Of a stretch of 64,000 nt of DNA, positions 26,836-35,595 are shown one piece after another; within the stretch, counting starts at the first letter, position 1, and every line of letters begins with the position of its first letter. Location: contig NZ_CP024311.1 of assembly GCF_002944315.1 (NCBI RefSeq), forward strand, positions 1,526,501-1,590,500, written 5' to 3'. The notes beneath the pieces were generated by a model that was given only the letters and a program-made list of their open reading frames with translations, was not told the origin of the DNA and ran no database searches. Position numbers and translations under genes: made by a program. The stretch is from Rhizobium sp. NXC24. Its GTDB lineage: Bacteria > Pseudomonadota > Alphaproteobacteria > Rhizobiales > Rhizobiaceae.

Positions 26836-28485
26836 TCACGCCGCACGACCTGGGCCGTAGTCTTCGGACGCTAGAATTAGACGCTTGCGCTGACGGGAGG
26901 CAGGCCCCTCCATCACGATCCGCACGTCTCCCGAATCCAATAGTCGCTGCATCGCGTCGGCGAGCGCCTTCTTGCCTATGCCTGCAGCGTCAGGGTGCTT
27001 AGCCATCTTGGCCGGCGCGTAATTCGTGCCGGTGACGTCCGACACGTTCTGGCCGGTTCTGTTGAACAGCGATAGCAGGTCACGGAACACTCGCTCGGCC
27101 TTGGCGGCTAGCAGCATCGAGCCGGCCGCTGGCTTGCCGTCATCGAGGACGAATACGCCATCTTTCCACCGCAGCTTTATCTCGCCGCCGGTAGTGCCGT
27201 AGTTCGCCTTCATGGTCTTCAGGATGCGTAAGTCTGGATCCGCATCTTTGCCTTCGGGTCGCGTTAGGTAGAGGCGAGAGCGGACAGAGTTGTTCCAAGC
27301 CGTAGACCCGGACGAACCGGTGCCTGATTGCATGCCCTGCACCGATGGATGTGCCAGCAGGATGACGGCGCAATCCAAGCTAATTGCTACCTTCCGAAGC
27401 ATTGCGATGAATTGCCTGACTTGGCCGCGTTTTATCTCGTCACCGCCAAACAAATCGGCTGCGGTGTCGAGAACGATCAGCCGGGGCTGGAACTCGCGTG
27501 CGAATTCGACGATCTTTGCCCACAAGGGAGTCGGCTGCATATTGCCGGCACGATCTGGAACCGCCAGCAACGCGTCTGTGTCGGCCAGCGAAAGCAGCCG
27601 GAACATGAAGAGGAAGTCCAACTCCTTGCCATGAGCAGTCGCGATATCGGTCAGACGTCGGTGAAACTCTTCAGCCTCGTCTTCGGCGCCGACATATAGC
27701 GTTCGGCCGGCCCATGGTTCCATTTCCAGCGTATCGAGGGACATAGCGCCAGCAGCAGCAATTTGCAGCGCCAGCAGCGACTTTCCGACGCCACCGTCGC
27801 CGTTGAGGATGGTCACTTGCCGCAAGGGGATCAGACCTTCGCAGTACCATTGCCGTGCCGGAATCGGCTGGCCGTGCCAATCAGCCGGATTGATGAAGTT
27901 CAAAGGATTGTTGTCATTCGCGGCAACGGGCATTGCAGCAGGAGCTACCTCTTCTGTCTCAGTCTTAGCTTCACGCTCGAGTATGTTCTGGCGCGCTACA
28001 CGCTCCAGCCAACGCGGACGGTGGCCGGCAGCGTAACCTTTTTGATAGGCAAGCAATTCGATCTCAGCCTCCAACGGCGGCAATCCATGCCACTTTTCGC
28101 GTAGGGGGCTCATGTTGGTCACTGCATCCATCACGGCATCCAGAGCGGCGGAGCATGGCTCGCCGTCGATCTGCTGAATAATGGGGGTACCTTCGCGCCA
28201 CAGCGTAATCACGCTGGCGTCTTCGCCGTCATCCATGAAACGGAAGAATGAATCGGTTAGTACGGCCAGGCGGTCACAGTTGTCAGGAGTCAGAAGGTGA
28301 TTGCCATCGTCGTCCTTGTTGGCCCAATGTGACAACTTCACCAAGTCGTCCCGCTTTAGCCCATCAAGATTGTCTGGATCTGGGACGAGAACCACGTCGC
28401 CGGCCAACTTATGGGCAAGGTCGCTGACACGGTAAAATTCAGTGAGATGTGGTCGTGGATCTGGCTTAGGCTGCGCTGCGGTCAT
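26836..28485 (-). CDS. RepA-like AAA ATPase/helicase (RecA fold)
   Basis: The protein has 549 residues from ATG 28485. The N-terminal 200 residues are not recognised. The RecA-type core (about 210-420) starts with PLRQVTILNGDGGVGKSLLALQ (Walker A), then GRTLYVGAEDEAEEF, RLIVLDTAADLFGG (Walker B) and CAVILLAHPSVQG. This pattern is that of the RSF1010 RepA hexameric helicase group (AAA_25). A C-terminal wing (about 470-540) may bind DNA. It is the likely replication protein of the element and would let the excised DNA copy itself. It overlaps the next upstream gene by 20 bases. Confidence 0.88.
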   Translation of the reverse strand: MTAAQPKPDPRPHLTEFYRVSDLAHKLAGDVVLVPDPDNLDGLKRDDLVKLSHWANKDDDGNHLLTPDNCDRLAVLTDSFFRFMDDGEDASVITLWREGTPIIQQIDGEPCSAALDAVMDAVTNMSPLREKWHGLPPLEAEIELLAYQKGYAAGHRPRWLERVARQNILEREAKTETEEVAPAAMPVAANDNNPLNFINPADWHGQPIPARQWYCEGLIPLRQVTILNGDGGVGKSLLALQIAAAGAMSLDTLEMEPWAGRTLYVGAEDEAEEFHRRLTDIATAHGKELDFLFMFRLLSLADTDALLAVPDRAGNMQPTPLWAKIVEFAREFQPRLIVLDTAADLFGGDEIKRGQVRQFIAMLRKVAISLDCAVILLAHPSVQGMQSGTGSSGSTAWNNSVRSRLYLTRPEGKDADPDLRILKTMKANYGTTGGEIKLRWKDGVFVLDDGKPAAGSMLLAAKAERVFRDLLSLFNRTGQNVSDVTGTNYAPAKMAKHPDAAGIGKKALADAMQRLLDSGDVRIVMEGPASRQRKRLILASEDYGPGRAA

Positions 28486-28735
28486 AGGCGATTTCGTGCC
28501 TTTCAAAAGCTGCAGCCGCAGCCGCCGTTATCAGTTTGGCGAGTTTGTGGGAAACGGTGGCGGAGCGACCGCCGCCCTTCACTGAGGGAAAGAACGTGCG
28601 ACTCCCCTTTGGCGTATCCACCAGGCGCAGGCCGCAAAGCCTTACATCGGGCGAGATTTGGGCTGAGAAGCGCGCAAGCACTCTCGAACCCTCGCCGGCG
28701 TAGCCGCTGGCGAGTTCAAAATCGAATATTTCCAT
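28466..28735 (-). CDS. Small hypothetical early protein
   Basis: This 89-residue protein has a ribosome site AGGAATCC. It includes VRLCGLRLVDTPKGSRTFFPSV, a beta-hairpin pattern that recalls small phage RecA/SpoVG-like folds, but I cannot assign a family. The C-terminus is Ala-rich and helical (KLAKLITAAAAAAFERHE). It lies between the 69-residue gene and the ATPase and overlaps the latter. Confidence 0.6.
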   Translation of the reverse strand: MEIFDFELASGYAGEGSRVLARFSAQISPDVRLCGLRLVDTPKGSRTFFPSVKGGGRSATVSHKLAKLITAAAAAAFERHEIAYDRSAA

Positions 28736-28755
28736 TTGGGATTCCTTGGGTGGAG

Positions 28756-28965
28756 TTAAACCGGCCAGCCTTTGGCGTCGTAGACGACCTTTGGTCCGGT
28801 CTTCTTTTCAGGCGGCTCAGCCATCACCGCTTCGATCGCAGTGATGCATGCCTGAACAACGGCAAGTTTTTCCGCGGTAGCTTGTTCATCGTCATGATCG
28901 AGTTGGTCGACGAAGATTCGACGGCGATTTTTGAATAGTTCAAGAAGGTCGCTGTAGTCGCTCAT
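28756..28965 (-). CDS. Small hypothetical early protein
   Basis: This 69-residue acidic helical protein (LLELFKNRRRIFVDQLDHDDEQATAEKLAVVQACITAIEAVM) has a short Pro/Lys tail. Its start overlaps the excisionase-like stop codon by four bases (ATGA), so the two are coupled. Function unknown; small early genes of this sort are usual next to excisionases. Confidence 0.6.
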   Translation of the reverse strand: MSDYSDLLELFKNRRRIFVDQLDHDDEQATAEKLAVVQACITAIEAVMAEPPEKKTGPKVVYDAKGWPV

Positions 28966-29177
28966 GCTGCAGCCCTCTCAGCTTCTGCCATCCACTTGGC
29001 CAGGCTGCTCTTTCGCGCCGCCACGGTGCCACCAAGCTTGAAGTGGGGCGCCAGGCCATCGTAACACAGACGATAGACTTGCCTCGGTGTGATGCCGAGG
29101 AACCTCGCAATAGCGTTCGCGCCCATAAGCAGGTCTCCATCAATATTGTCGTTCGCTACTTCCAAACTTTTTTGCAT
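28962..29177 (-). CDS. Excisionase/AlpA-like DNA-binding protein
   Basis: The 71-residue protein starts at 29177 after a perfect GGAGG. GANAIARFLGITPRQVYRLCYDGLAPHFKLGGTV is a winged HTH of the excisionase (helix_turn_helix_17/AlpA) type, where RQVYRL is the recognition helix and the next turn is the wing. It is the first gene of the leftward early operon and is divergent from the integrase. It may direct excision, activate the early operon, or both. Confidence 0.8.
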   Translation of the reverse strand: MQKSLEVANDNIDGDLLMGANAIARFLGITPRQVYRLCYDGLAPHFKLGGTVAARKSSLAKWMAEAERAAA

Positions 29178-29195
29178 TTTTCCTCCAGCAGGGTG

Positions 29196-29224
29196 TTGAC
29201 ATCTGGTAGTTTGACGGGTTATAA
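29196..29224 (+). promoter_or_regulatory. Integrase promoter
   Basis: TTGACA (29196-29201), 17 bases, then TTATAA (29219-29224): a near-consensus sigma-70 type promoter pointing at the integrase start 127 bases away. A second TTGAC lies at 29211. Confidence 0.65.
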
Positions 29225-29258
29225 AGATAATTGGGTTATCTTGCTCATCTCTCATTTT

Positions 29259-29287
29259 TGTATATGTCAATTTGACAATTTTGTCAA
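29259..29287 (-). promoter_or_regulatory. Leftward early promoter with operator palindrome in the spacer
   Basis: On the minus strand TTGACA (29287-29282), 17 bases, then TATACA (29264-29259). The spacer contains the perfect palindrome TGTCAA-N-TTGACA (29265-29277), an obvious place for a repressor to block transcription of the excisionase-replication-head genes. Confidence 0.7.
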
Positions 29288-29350
29288 GGTTTACCTTGCC
29301 TGCCTCGCTGTGCCGTGCTTTCATGCGCCATCCAAATCAGGAGGTCATGA

Positions 29351-30589
29351 ATGGCGACAATCACGAAACGAAAATGGAAGACAAGCAAGGGCGAAGAGCG
29401 CGAAGCTTGGGTGTTGGCCTTCACTGATGCGGCCGGCAAGCGGCACAAAGAGCAGTTCGAAAAGAAGCGCGATGCCGAGGCTCGCCGCACTGAGGTGACG
29501 CATCAAGTCGTTACCGGCACGTATCGCGCAGAAGCTGCAAGCACCACTGTCGACGACGCTGTTACAGATTATCTAAAGCTGCTGGCCGGTCGCCGTGACC
29601 GCGGCGAGCATGTAACGGAGCACTACTACAGGACCGTCGAAGGTCAGTTGCGGAATTACGTGGCGCCGACCGAAGAGCATCGGTTAAAGCAGTCGGAAAA
29701 GACCCGGATCATTTTTGACGGCGGCATCGGCACAGTTAAGCTTTCCCAGTGTACTGCCAAGGTGGTCGGTGACTTCCGCGATCGTCTGCGAGACGCAGGA
29801 GTCGGAGTTGTCACAACGCGCCGTATTCTCGGCAGTCTGTCGCGCGCCCTGCAGCACGCGGTCGGCAATGATCTGTTGGCCGTAAACCCGGCCACCAATA
29901 TTCGCGTAACCGGCAAGCGCGGCGAGGGCAGTAAGAAGGTAACGCCTCCATCGAAGGCAGATCTAGCCATTGCGCTAGCGCAGGCCAGGGGAAGCCTTGC
30001 GGTCCGCGTGCGCCTGTCGGCATCCTCCGGTGTGCGAGCATCTGAGCTGTACGCCGTGCGATGGAAGCATGTTGCCTTCAATGCCGGCGAGCTAACCATT
30101 GATGGCAGGGTAGACGCCTACAAGAATGAAGACACAACGAAGTCGGTTGCGGGCATCCGGCAAGTTCCTCTCTCATCGGCCATGCTGGCTGAGCTTCTGG
30201 CATGGAAGGAAGCCGCAAAGAAGAAGGAAGCCGATGATCTTGTCTTTCCAAACACCAAGGGCGGATTCCTCGATCACAAGAACATCCTGAAGCGCGAGTT
30301 TCGCCCCCTGATGAAGGCCGCTGCAGCCAAAGCAAAAGAGGAAGGCCGGAAGTTCAAGCCATTCAACTGGCACGCCCTAAGGCACTTTGCCATCTCGCTT
30401 TGGATTGAGGCTGGCCTTCAGCCAAAGACGGTTCAGACCTTCGCCGGCCACTCCTCTCTGGCCGTTACCATGTCTCGATATGGGCACCTCTTCCCGAGTG
30501 ATACCCACCGCAATGTCATGGATCAGATTTCGCCCTCCATTTTCGGCGATGGCGCACAAATGGCGCATGATGCCGAAGAAGCACTGTGA
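29351..30589 (+). CDS. Tyrosine-family site-specific integrase
   Basis: The 412-residue protein starts at ATG 29351 after AGGAGG. A short N-terminal arm-binding part, a SAM-like core-binding domain (about 60-170) and a catalytic domain follow in order. The active-site set is complete: R229 (GVRASEL), H341 and R344 (HALRH), H367 (GHSS) and Y377 (SRYGH). It recombines attP with the tRNA-Thr gene. It lies 15 bases from the right att core and reads towards it, the usual layout for elements inserted in tRNA genes. Confidence 0.96.
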   Translation: MATITKRKWKTSKGEEREAWVLAFTDAAGKRHKEQFEKKRDAEARRTEVTHQVVTGTYRAEAASTTVDDAVTDYLKLLAGRRDRGEHVTEHYYRTVEGQLRNYVAPTEEHRLKQSEKTRIIFDGGIGTVKLSQCTAKVVGDFRDRLRDAGVGVVTTRRILGSLSRALQHAVGNDLLAVNPATNIRVTGKRGEGSKKVTPPSKADLAIALAQARGSLAVRVRLSASSGVRASELYAVRWKHVAFNAGELTIDGRVDAYKNEDTTKSVAGIRQVPLSSAMLAELLAWKEAAKKKEADDLVFPNTKGGFLDHKNILKREFRPLMKAAAAKAKEEGRKFKPFNWHALRHFAISLWIEAGLQPKTVQTFAGHSSLAVTMSRYGHLFPSDTHRNVMDQISPSIFGDGAQMAHDAEEAL

Positions 30590-30604
30590 AATAAGGCTTT
30601 ATAC

Positions 30605-30654
30605 CCTGATTTGTAATCAGGGGGTCGCGGGTTCGAACCCTGCCGGGGGCACCA
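30605..30654 (+). repeat. attR core, partial tRNA-Thr copy
   Basis: These 50 bases are identical to 12506-12555. They are the 3' part of the original tRNA-Thr displaced by the insertion and lack the 5' half, so they are not a working tRNA gene. Confidence 0.93.
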
Positions 30655-30745
30655 TCATGATCCAGAGATCACTATGCTTTCCCCAATCTTCTGAAATTTG
30701 CGACCTATTTTGCGGCTCGAGACTTTCTGGAAAATGCCTCACAGG

Positions 30746-31642
30746 CTACCAGCTCCTTTGCCGAAGCGCGTCCACGATCACAGAAAATGCCGGCAAATTC
30801 TGGCGCCTGCTGGGATAGTAGAGGTAATATCCGGCAAATTTCGGTGACCAGTCGTCGAGCACGAGCTGCAGCCGCCCTTCTGCCAGATGCTGCTCGACGA
30901 AGCTTTCCGGTACGTAGGCTATGCCATAGCCTCGAAGAGCGGCATCGACCATCTCGGCATCCGTGTTGAAAGTAAGCTGCCCTTCGACCCTGACGCGAAC
31001 CTCCTCGCCATCCTTCTCGAACTCCCAGGCATAGAGCGCTCCGATCCTGTCAATGCGCCTGTTGATGCAATTATGGCGCATGAGTTCCTGCGGCGTCCTT
31101 GGCACGGCTCGCGTCATGAAATAACCGGGAGACCCAACAGCCACCAATCTCCAATCCGGTCCGATCCGCACCGCCACCATGTCTTTCTCAAGACTTTCGC
31201 CGAGTCTCACACCAGCGTCGAAGCCATCCTCAACGATGTTGCGGAAGCTGCTATCGACGCTGAGTTCCAGCTTGATGTCCGGATAGTCCGCGAGCATGGG
31301 GGATAGTTTGGGCCAAACGACGCTTTCCATGGCGTGATGGGACAATGTGATTCTGACGGTACCGGCCGGCTTGTCCCGATAGGCCATCAACGCCTCTATG
31401 TCGGCTTCTATTTCAGAAATGCGCGGCGCCAGGGATTGCCGGAGACGTTCGCCGGCCTCCGTCGTTCCCACACTTCGCGTCGTGCGGGTCAGAAGCCGAA
31501 GCCCCATTCGTGCTTCGAGTTGCTTGACGGCATAGCTGAGGGTGGATTGGGCAATTCCCAACTTTGCCGCGGCTTTGGTGAAGCTGCGTTCTTCGGCAAC
31601 CGCGAGGAATAAGAGTAATTCGTTGAAGTTTTCCCGCGCCAC
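30746..31642 (-). CDS. LysR-family transcriptional regulator
   Basis: This 298-residue protein has an N-terminal winged HTH (ELLLFLAVAEERSFTKAAAKLGIAQSTLSYAVKQLE) followed by the linker helix and a type 2 periplasmic-binding-like effector domain (from about residue 90). Its start lies 165 bases from the Zn-alcohol dehydrogenase gene on the opposite strand, so it probably controls that gene and those after it. The small effector is unknown. It is the first host gene right of the element. Confidence 0.93.
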   Translation of the reverse strand: MARENFNELLLFLAVAEERSFTKAAAKLGIAQSTLSYAVKQLEARMGLRLLTRTTRSVGTTEAGERLRQSLAPRISEIEADIEALMAYRDKPAGTVRITLSHHAMESVVWPKLSPMLADYPDIKLELSVDSSFRNIVEDGFDAGVRLGESLEKDMVAVRIGPDWRLVAVGSPGYFMTRAVPRTPQELMRHNCINRRIDRIGALYAWEFEKDGEEVRVRVEGQLTFNTDAEMVDAALRGYGIAYVPESFVEQHLAEGRLQLVLDDWSPKFAGYYLYYPSRRQNLPAFSVIVDALRQRSW

Positions 31643-31807
31643 AACAGGTCCTCCGCCTGATCCGATCGATATCTATTACAAGCGAATTTCGATAAGTCCA
31701 TGCAAATTGGCGCGGCTAATGCAGGCTATCGATCGGTGCTATCTGTTTCTCCCATCAAGTTTGAACAAGGGCACTTCGCCCCGATGGCCAAAGAACCGGA
31801 GAAATCC

Positions 31808-32824
31808 ATGCTCGGAACAGTCCTTCACGCCCCCGGCGACATCCGCTGCGAGGAAGTCGCAGAACCCAAAATCCTGAGGCCCACCGACGCCATCATCAAG
31901 CTTTCGGCGTCCTGCGTCTGCGGCTCCGATCTCTGGCCGTATCGCGGAATTCAGGCCGTGACCGCGCCGCAGCATATGGGCCATGAATACTGCGGCGTCG
32001 TGGTCGAGGTTGGAAGCGACGTGAAGACTATCCGGCCCGGCCAGTTCGTCGTCGGCTCGTTCTGCCTCTCGGACAATACCTGCCCGCATTGCCGGTACGG
32101 TTTCCAGTCCTCCTGCGAACACCGCGAATTCATGTCCGGCGCGCAGGCGCCATACGCGCGTATCGCACTGGCTGACGGTACGTTGGTTGCGACCGACACC
32201 ATGCCGTCCGAAGACCTGATCCCGAGCCTGCTCGCCGCATCCGACGTGCTCGGCACGGGCTGGTATGCCGCTGATGCCGCGCGCGTGACGCCGGGCTGCA
32301 CGGCGGTTGTGGTGGGCGACGGCGCCGTCGGCCTCATGGGCGTGCTGTCGGCAAAACAGCTTGGCGCCGGGCACATCATTGCCATGAGCCGCCATAAGCA
32401 GCGCCAGGAACTCGCCCTCGAATATGGCGCCACCGACATCATCACAGAGCGGGGCGACGCGGGCGTTGCAAGAGTGAAGGAATTGACCGGAGGCGTTGGC
32501 GCCGATTCCGTCCTTGAGTGCGTCGGCACCCAGGAATCGATGCTGCAGGCGATCAACTGCGCCCGTCCAGGCGGCTCGATCGGCTATGTCGGCGTGCCGC
32601 ATGGCGTTGAGCTGGACGGGCAGATGCTGTTCTTCCAACAGAAGAACCTGCTGGGCGGTCCGGCACCGGTGCGTCGCTTCCTGCCGCATCTCATCGATCT
32701 CATCATGACCCGGCAGATCAATCCCGGCAAAGTCTTCGATCTCGAAGTGCCGCTCACCGATGTCGCCCAAGGCTACAAGGCCATGGACGAACGCAGTGCC
32801 ATCAAGACGCTCCTTCGGATGTGA
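31808..32824 (+). CDS. Zinc-dependent medium-chain alcohol dehydrogenase
   Basis: The 338-residue protein starts at ATG 31808 after GGAGAAA; upstream in-frame codons lack a ribosome site. Catalytic-zinc ligands are in SASCVCGSDLW (Cys) and MGHEYCGVV (His-Glu). The structural-zinc cysteines are in CPHCRYGFQSSCEHR. The Rossmann domain starts TAVVVGDGAVGLMGVLSA. It oxidises an alcohol or reduces an aldehyde with NAD(P); the substrate is unknown. The LysR gene is divergent, and a cyclophilin-like gene and an MFS exporter follow on the same strand. Confidence 0.9.
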   Translation: MLGTVLHAPGDIRCEEVAEPKILRPTDAIIKLSASCVCGSDLWPYRGIQAVTAPQHMGHEYCGVVVEVGSDVKTIRPGQFVVGSFCLSDNTCPHCRYGFQSSCEHREFMSGAQAPYARIALADGTLVATDTMPSEDLIPSLLAASDVLGTGWYAADAARVTPGCTAVVVGDGAVGLMGVLSAKQLGAGHIIAMSRHKQRQELALEYGATDIITERGDAGVARVKELTGGVGADSVLECVGTQESMLQAINCARPGGSIGYVGVPHGVELDGQMLFFQQKNLLGGPAPVRRFLPHLIDLIMTRQINPGKVFDLEVPLTDVAQGYKAMDERSAIKTLLRM

Positions 32825-32831
32825 GGACGTC

Positions 32832-33350
32832 ATGACCCTGAAACGATCTACGAGGTTGGCGGCGGTGCTTGCATTGGGATGCCTGGGACTAGCGGGCATC
32901 ATTCAAGCCAAATCGAGTAACACGACAGAAGACAGCGCCGTGCACAGCAATTTGAGAAAGCCGAGCGACAAGACAATCGCGATACGCATCGGTGAAAAGA
33001 CGTTTGCTGTCGATCTCTACGACAACGAGACGGCCAAAGACCTGATCACCAAACTGCCGCTCACCTTAAAAGCCGGCAATTATCCTGGCTATGACGAGAA
33101 GGTCATCCGGCTGAAAGACGGGCTTTCAATGAAGGGGGCGCCTCGTGGCGACGAGCCTGAGATCCCGGAAGTGGGCTATTACGAGCCCGGTCAATGGATT
33201 GCGCTTTATTATGGTTACATCGGCTACTGGCCAGGAAAAGTCCCGCTGGGACGCATTCACGCGAGCGTGGACGAAGTTCGCGCGATCCCGGACGGTGCAC
33301 CGGTAACCATCGAGGTCAGCAACGGACTGACGGGCAAGAACGAGAACTAG
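32832..33350 (+). CDS. Exported cyclophilin-like fold protein
   Basis: The 172-residue protein starts at ATG 32832, seven bases after the dehydrogenase stop. A signal peptide (LKRSTRLAAVLALGCLGLAG) precedes a domain with KTIAIRIGEKTFAVDLYDNETAKDLITKLPLTL and EPGQWIALYYGYIGYWP, the pattern of the bacterial cyclophilin-like family (Cyclophil_like2). Members are not known to be prolyl isomerases. It is probably co-transcribed with the dehydrogenase. A Cys at the end of the hydrophobic stretch might be a lipid site, but the lipobox is weak. Confidence 0.78.
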   Translation: MTLKRSTRLAAVLALGCLGLAGIIQAKSSNTTEDSAVHSNLRKPSDKTIAIRIGEKTFAVDLYDNETAKDLITKLPLTLKAGNYPGYDEKVIRLKDGLSMKGAPRGDEPEIPEVGYYEPGQWIALYYGYIGYWPGKVPLGRIHASVDEVRAIPDGAPVTIEVSNGLTGKNEN

Positions 33351-33506
33351 GCGGCGCGGCCCGCGCGCATCTTCGAAAACCTGATCGCATGAGACTCAAG
33401 CTGGGTGAGGCCGGCGCGCCGGCACGATCCCTGTCGTTCCCTCAGCAGGCTCAGACACTCCAATACGTCCTGAACGATCCGCTCCAAGCCATTGACGGAA
33501 AGCAAT

Positions 33507-34688
33507 ATGGAAACCACCTACGACAACCAGATCGAAAGCACGGCAAGTCCGTGGGGTATTGTCATCTGCATGACGCTGATGACATTCACGCTCGTTGCCT
33601 CGGAATTCCTGCCTGTCAGCCTGCTGACACCAATCGCCGACGAACTGAGCATAACGGTGGGGCAGGCCGGACAAGCGATTTCCGTTTCGGGGTTCTTTGC
33701 CGTCGTCACCAGCCTGTTCAGCAATGCGCTCTTGGCACGCCTGGACCGACGCGCAGTGGTGCTTTCCTACACAGGCGTTCTCGTGCTTTCCGGTCTGGCA
33801 ATCACATTCGCGCCCAACTACCTCGTGTTCATGGTCGGCCGCGCCCTGATCGGCGTGTCGATTGGCGGCTTCTGGTCGCTGTCCACGGCTATCATGGCGC
33901 GTATTGTATCCGGCCCGGACCTACCTAAAGCTCTTGCCATGCTGCAAGGAGGAAGCGCCCTTGCAAGTGTTGTCGCTCAACCATTGGGGAGTTTCCTCGG
34001 CGGGTTGATCGGCTGGCGAGGCGCATTCTTTATTATGGTGCCGATCGCGATCATAGCCTTCATATGGCAGGTCTTTGCACTGCCGAAAATACCGGGAGGC
34101 GGGGCCGGTTCGGTTCGCGGTACATTCGGGCTGCTGCGCAATCGTACCTTCGCCATCGGTATGGCGGCCATGACCTTCTTCTTCATGGGACAGTTTGCAC
34201 TGTCCACCTATTTGCGGCCGTTCCTTGGGGATGTGACCGGCCTTGACGTCAACGGCCTTTCGCTCGTTCTCCTTGGGATCGGCCTGGCAGGCCTTCTGGG
34301 AACCTCGTTGATCGGCTTCCTGCTGCGCTCGCATCTGAGCACGGTTCTGGTGGGTTTCCCCGCCGTGCTGATGCTCATCGCGGTGTTGTTGATACCGCTT
34401 GGCCCATCTGCCCTGACAATAGCGGCGCTCCTTGCTCTTTTCGGCCTGTTTGCCACTCCTATTCCAGTGGCTTGGGGTACCTGGCTGACGCGCATCATAC
34501 CGTCAGAGCTTGAAGCGGGAGGCGGGCTTCAGGTTGCGCTCATCCAGTTCGCCATAACATTTGGTGCCTTCACAGGCGGCATGCTCTTCGACAGTGCCGG
34601 CTGGTGGAGCCCGTTCGCGTACAGCGCTATCCTCTTTATGGTTTCGAGCGTGGTCGCGGTCGGCGTGACACGCTTGCGGCCGAGGTGA
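33507..34688 (+). CDS. MFS exporter, AraJ/YdhP-like
   Basis: The 393-residue protein starts at ATG 33507 after GGAAAG. About twelve membrane helices are visible, with SGFFAVVTSLFSNALLARLDRR carrying the loop 2-3 motif of the major facilitator superfamily and GRALIGVSIGGFWSL as the mid helix. It resembles sugar/drug efflux members. The gene group regulator-dehydrogenase-exporter suggests defence against, or use of, a small molecule. Substrate unknown. Confidence 0.88.
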   Translation: METTYDNQIESTASPWGIVICMTLMTFTLVASEFLPVSLLTPIADELSITVGQAGQAISVSGFFAVVTSLFSNALLARLDRRAVVLSYTGVLVLSGLAITFAPNYLVFMVGRALIGVSIGGFWSLSTAIMARIVSGPDLPKALAMLQGGSALASVVAQPLGSFLGGLIGWRGAFFIMVPIAIIAFIWQVFALPKIPGGGAGSVRGTFGLLRNRTFAIGMAAMTFFFMGQFALSTYLRPFLGDVTGLDVNGLSLVLLGIGLAGLLGTSLIGFLLRSHLSTVLVGFPAVLMLIAVLLIPLGPSALTIAALLALFGLFATPIPVAWGTWLTRIIPSELEAGGGLQVALIQFAITFGAFTGGMLFDSAGWWSPFAYSAILFMVSSVVAVGVTRLRPR

Positions 34689-34880
34689 CGCCATGCAGTG
34701 ACGTTCGACCTGCTTCGGCAATAGACACGCTCATTCAGCGGCTTAACCGAGTTGTTTTCCCTGCAGCCCTCGATGCAGGAAATCGGCGGCTGCTTCATTC
34801 AATTGTAACGCCGCTGCACTTTGAAATGGTCGTAACGATCACTAAGTTACGATTCTCGTCATTGCTGCATGTGGGAAGAT

Positions 34881-35150
34881 ATGACCGTTAAGCCCAAGAA
34901 GCCCAAACTCGAACACTCCGAACTATCCGGTGAATTTACCGAGGATGGCGTGACCGTGCTCGTCGATATCTTTCGCCCGGCAGGCACCCAGCAAGACTGG
35001 CGGATGGAGGTCATCACGCCGGAGGAGGATCTTATCGAATGGGAAGAGCCCTTCGCGACTGACCGCGAGGCCTTCGATGAGTTCCTGGCGACGATCGCGC
35101 GCGATGGTATCAGGACTTTCTTCGACGAATCGGATCCTGCGATTCACTAG
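34881..35150 (+). CDS. Small acidic hypothetical protein
   Basis: The 89-residue protein starts at ATG 34881 after GGAAG. A Lys-rich start (KPKKPKLEH) is followed by an acidic segment (TVLVDIFRPAGTQQDWRMEVITPEEDLIEWEEPF) with beta character. I recall similar rhizobial proteins without function. It seems cytoplasmic and stands alone. Confidence 0.65.
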   Translation: MTVKPKKPKLEHSELSGEFTEDGVTVLVDIFRPAGTQQDWRMEVITPEEDLIEWEEPFATDREAFDEFLATIARDGIRTFFDESDPAIH

Positions 35151-35237
35151 GCTGCGCCGGCGCGCTTCGGCCTCGCGCATTTACAACGTCTGAAATAGGC
35201 ATACACTTTCCCATCCACGGCGGGCGAGGGAACGTCC

Positions 35238-35522
35238 ATGCGCGAGGTTTTGAAGCTTATTGTCCTGGGATTGCCGTTTGCTGTGATGGCAGATGCGCCG
35301 GCGTTGGCCGGACAGGATTGCTACTGCAAAAACGTAGACGGAAAGCAGCATGCGATCGGCGAAGTCGCCTGCATGACCGTGAACGGCAAGAGCTATCTCG
35401 CGCAATGCGAGATGAACCTGAATGTCACCTCATGGCTGAAGCTGCAGGATGGATGCCCGATCACGGAGCGGTCGCCCACGCTGCAATCGGCCTGGCGTCC
35501 GCAGCCGATTGCAGTTCGCTGA
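35238..35522 (+). CDS. Small secreted cysteine-rich protein
   Basis: This 94-residue protein has a ribosome site GAGGGAAC. A signal peptide (VLKLIVLGLPFAVMADAPALA) precedes a mature part of about 70 residues with CYCKNVDG, ACM, QCEM and DGCP, five cysteines in all. Four could form two disulfides. It is probably periplasmic. Function unknown. Confidence 0.7.
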   Translation: MREVLKLIVLGLPFAVMADAPALAGQDCYCKNVDGKQHAIGEVACMTVNGKSYLAQCEMNLNVTSWLKLQDGCPITERSPTLQSAWRPQPIAVR

Positions 35523-35595
35523 TCCGTTTTTCTGTCCCTTTGTTTTTGCCGCAATTCCGGACGAAAAACCGCTGCGCACTTTTCCTCGAATTACT

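Noticed and set aside
16338..30589. Tail tape measure, tail tube or lysis genes in the element
   Set aside because: Every frame over 60 codons was looked at; none has the length or motifs for a tape measure, tube, baseplate, holin or endolysin. The 42-residue membrane peptide is too uncertain to count as a holin.
31739..32902. A 387-codon frame opposite the Zn-dehydrogenase
   Set aside because: Shadow of a real gene, as judged from complete zinc and Rossmann motifs on the plus strand.
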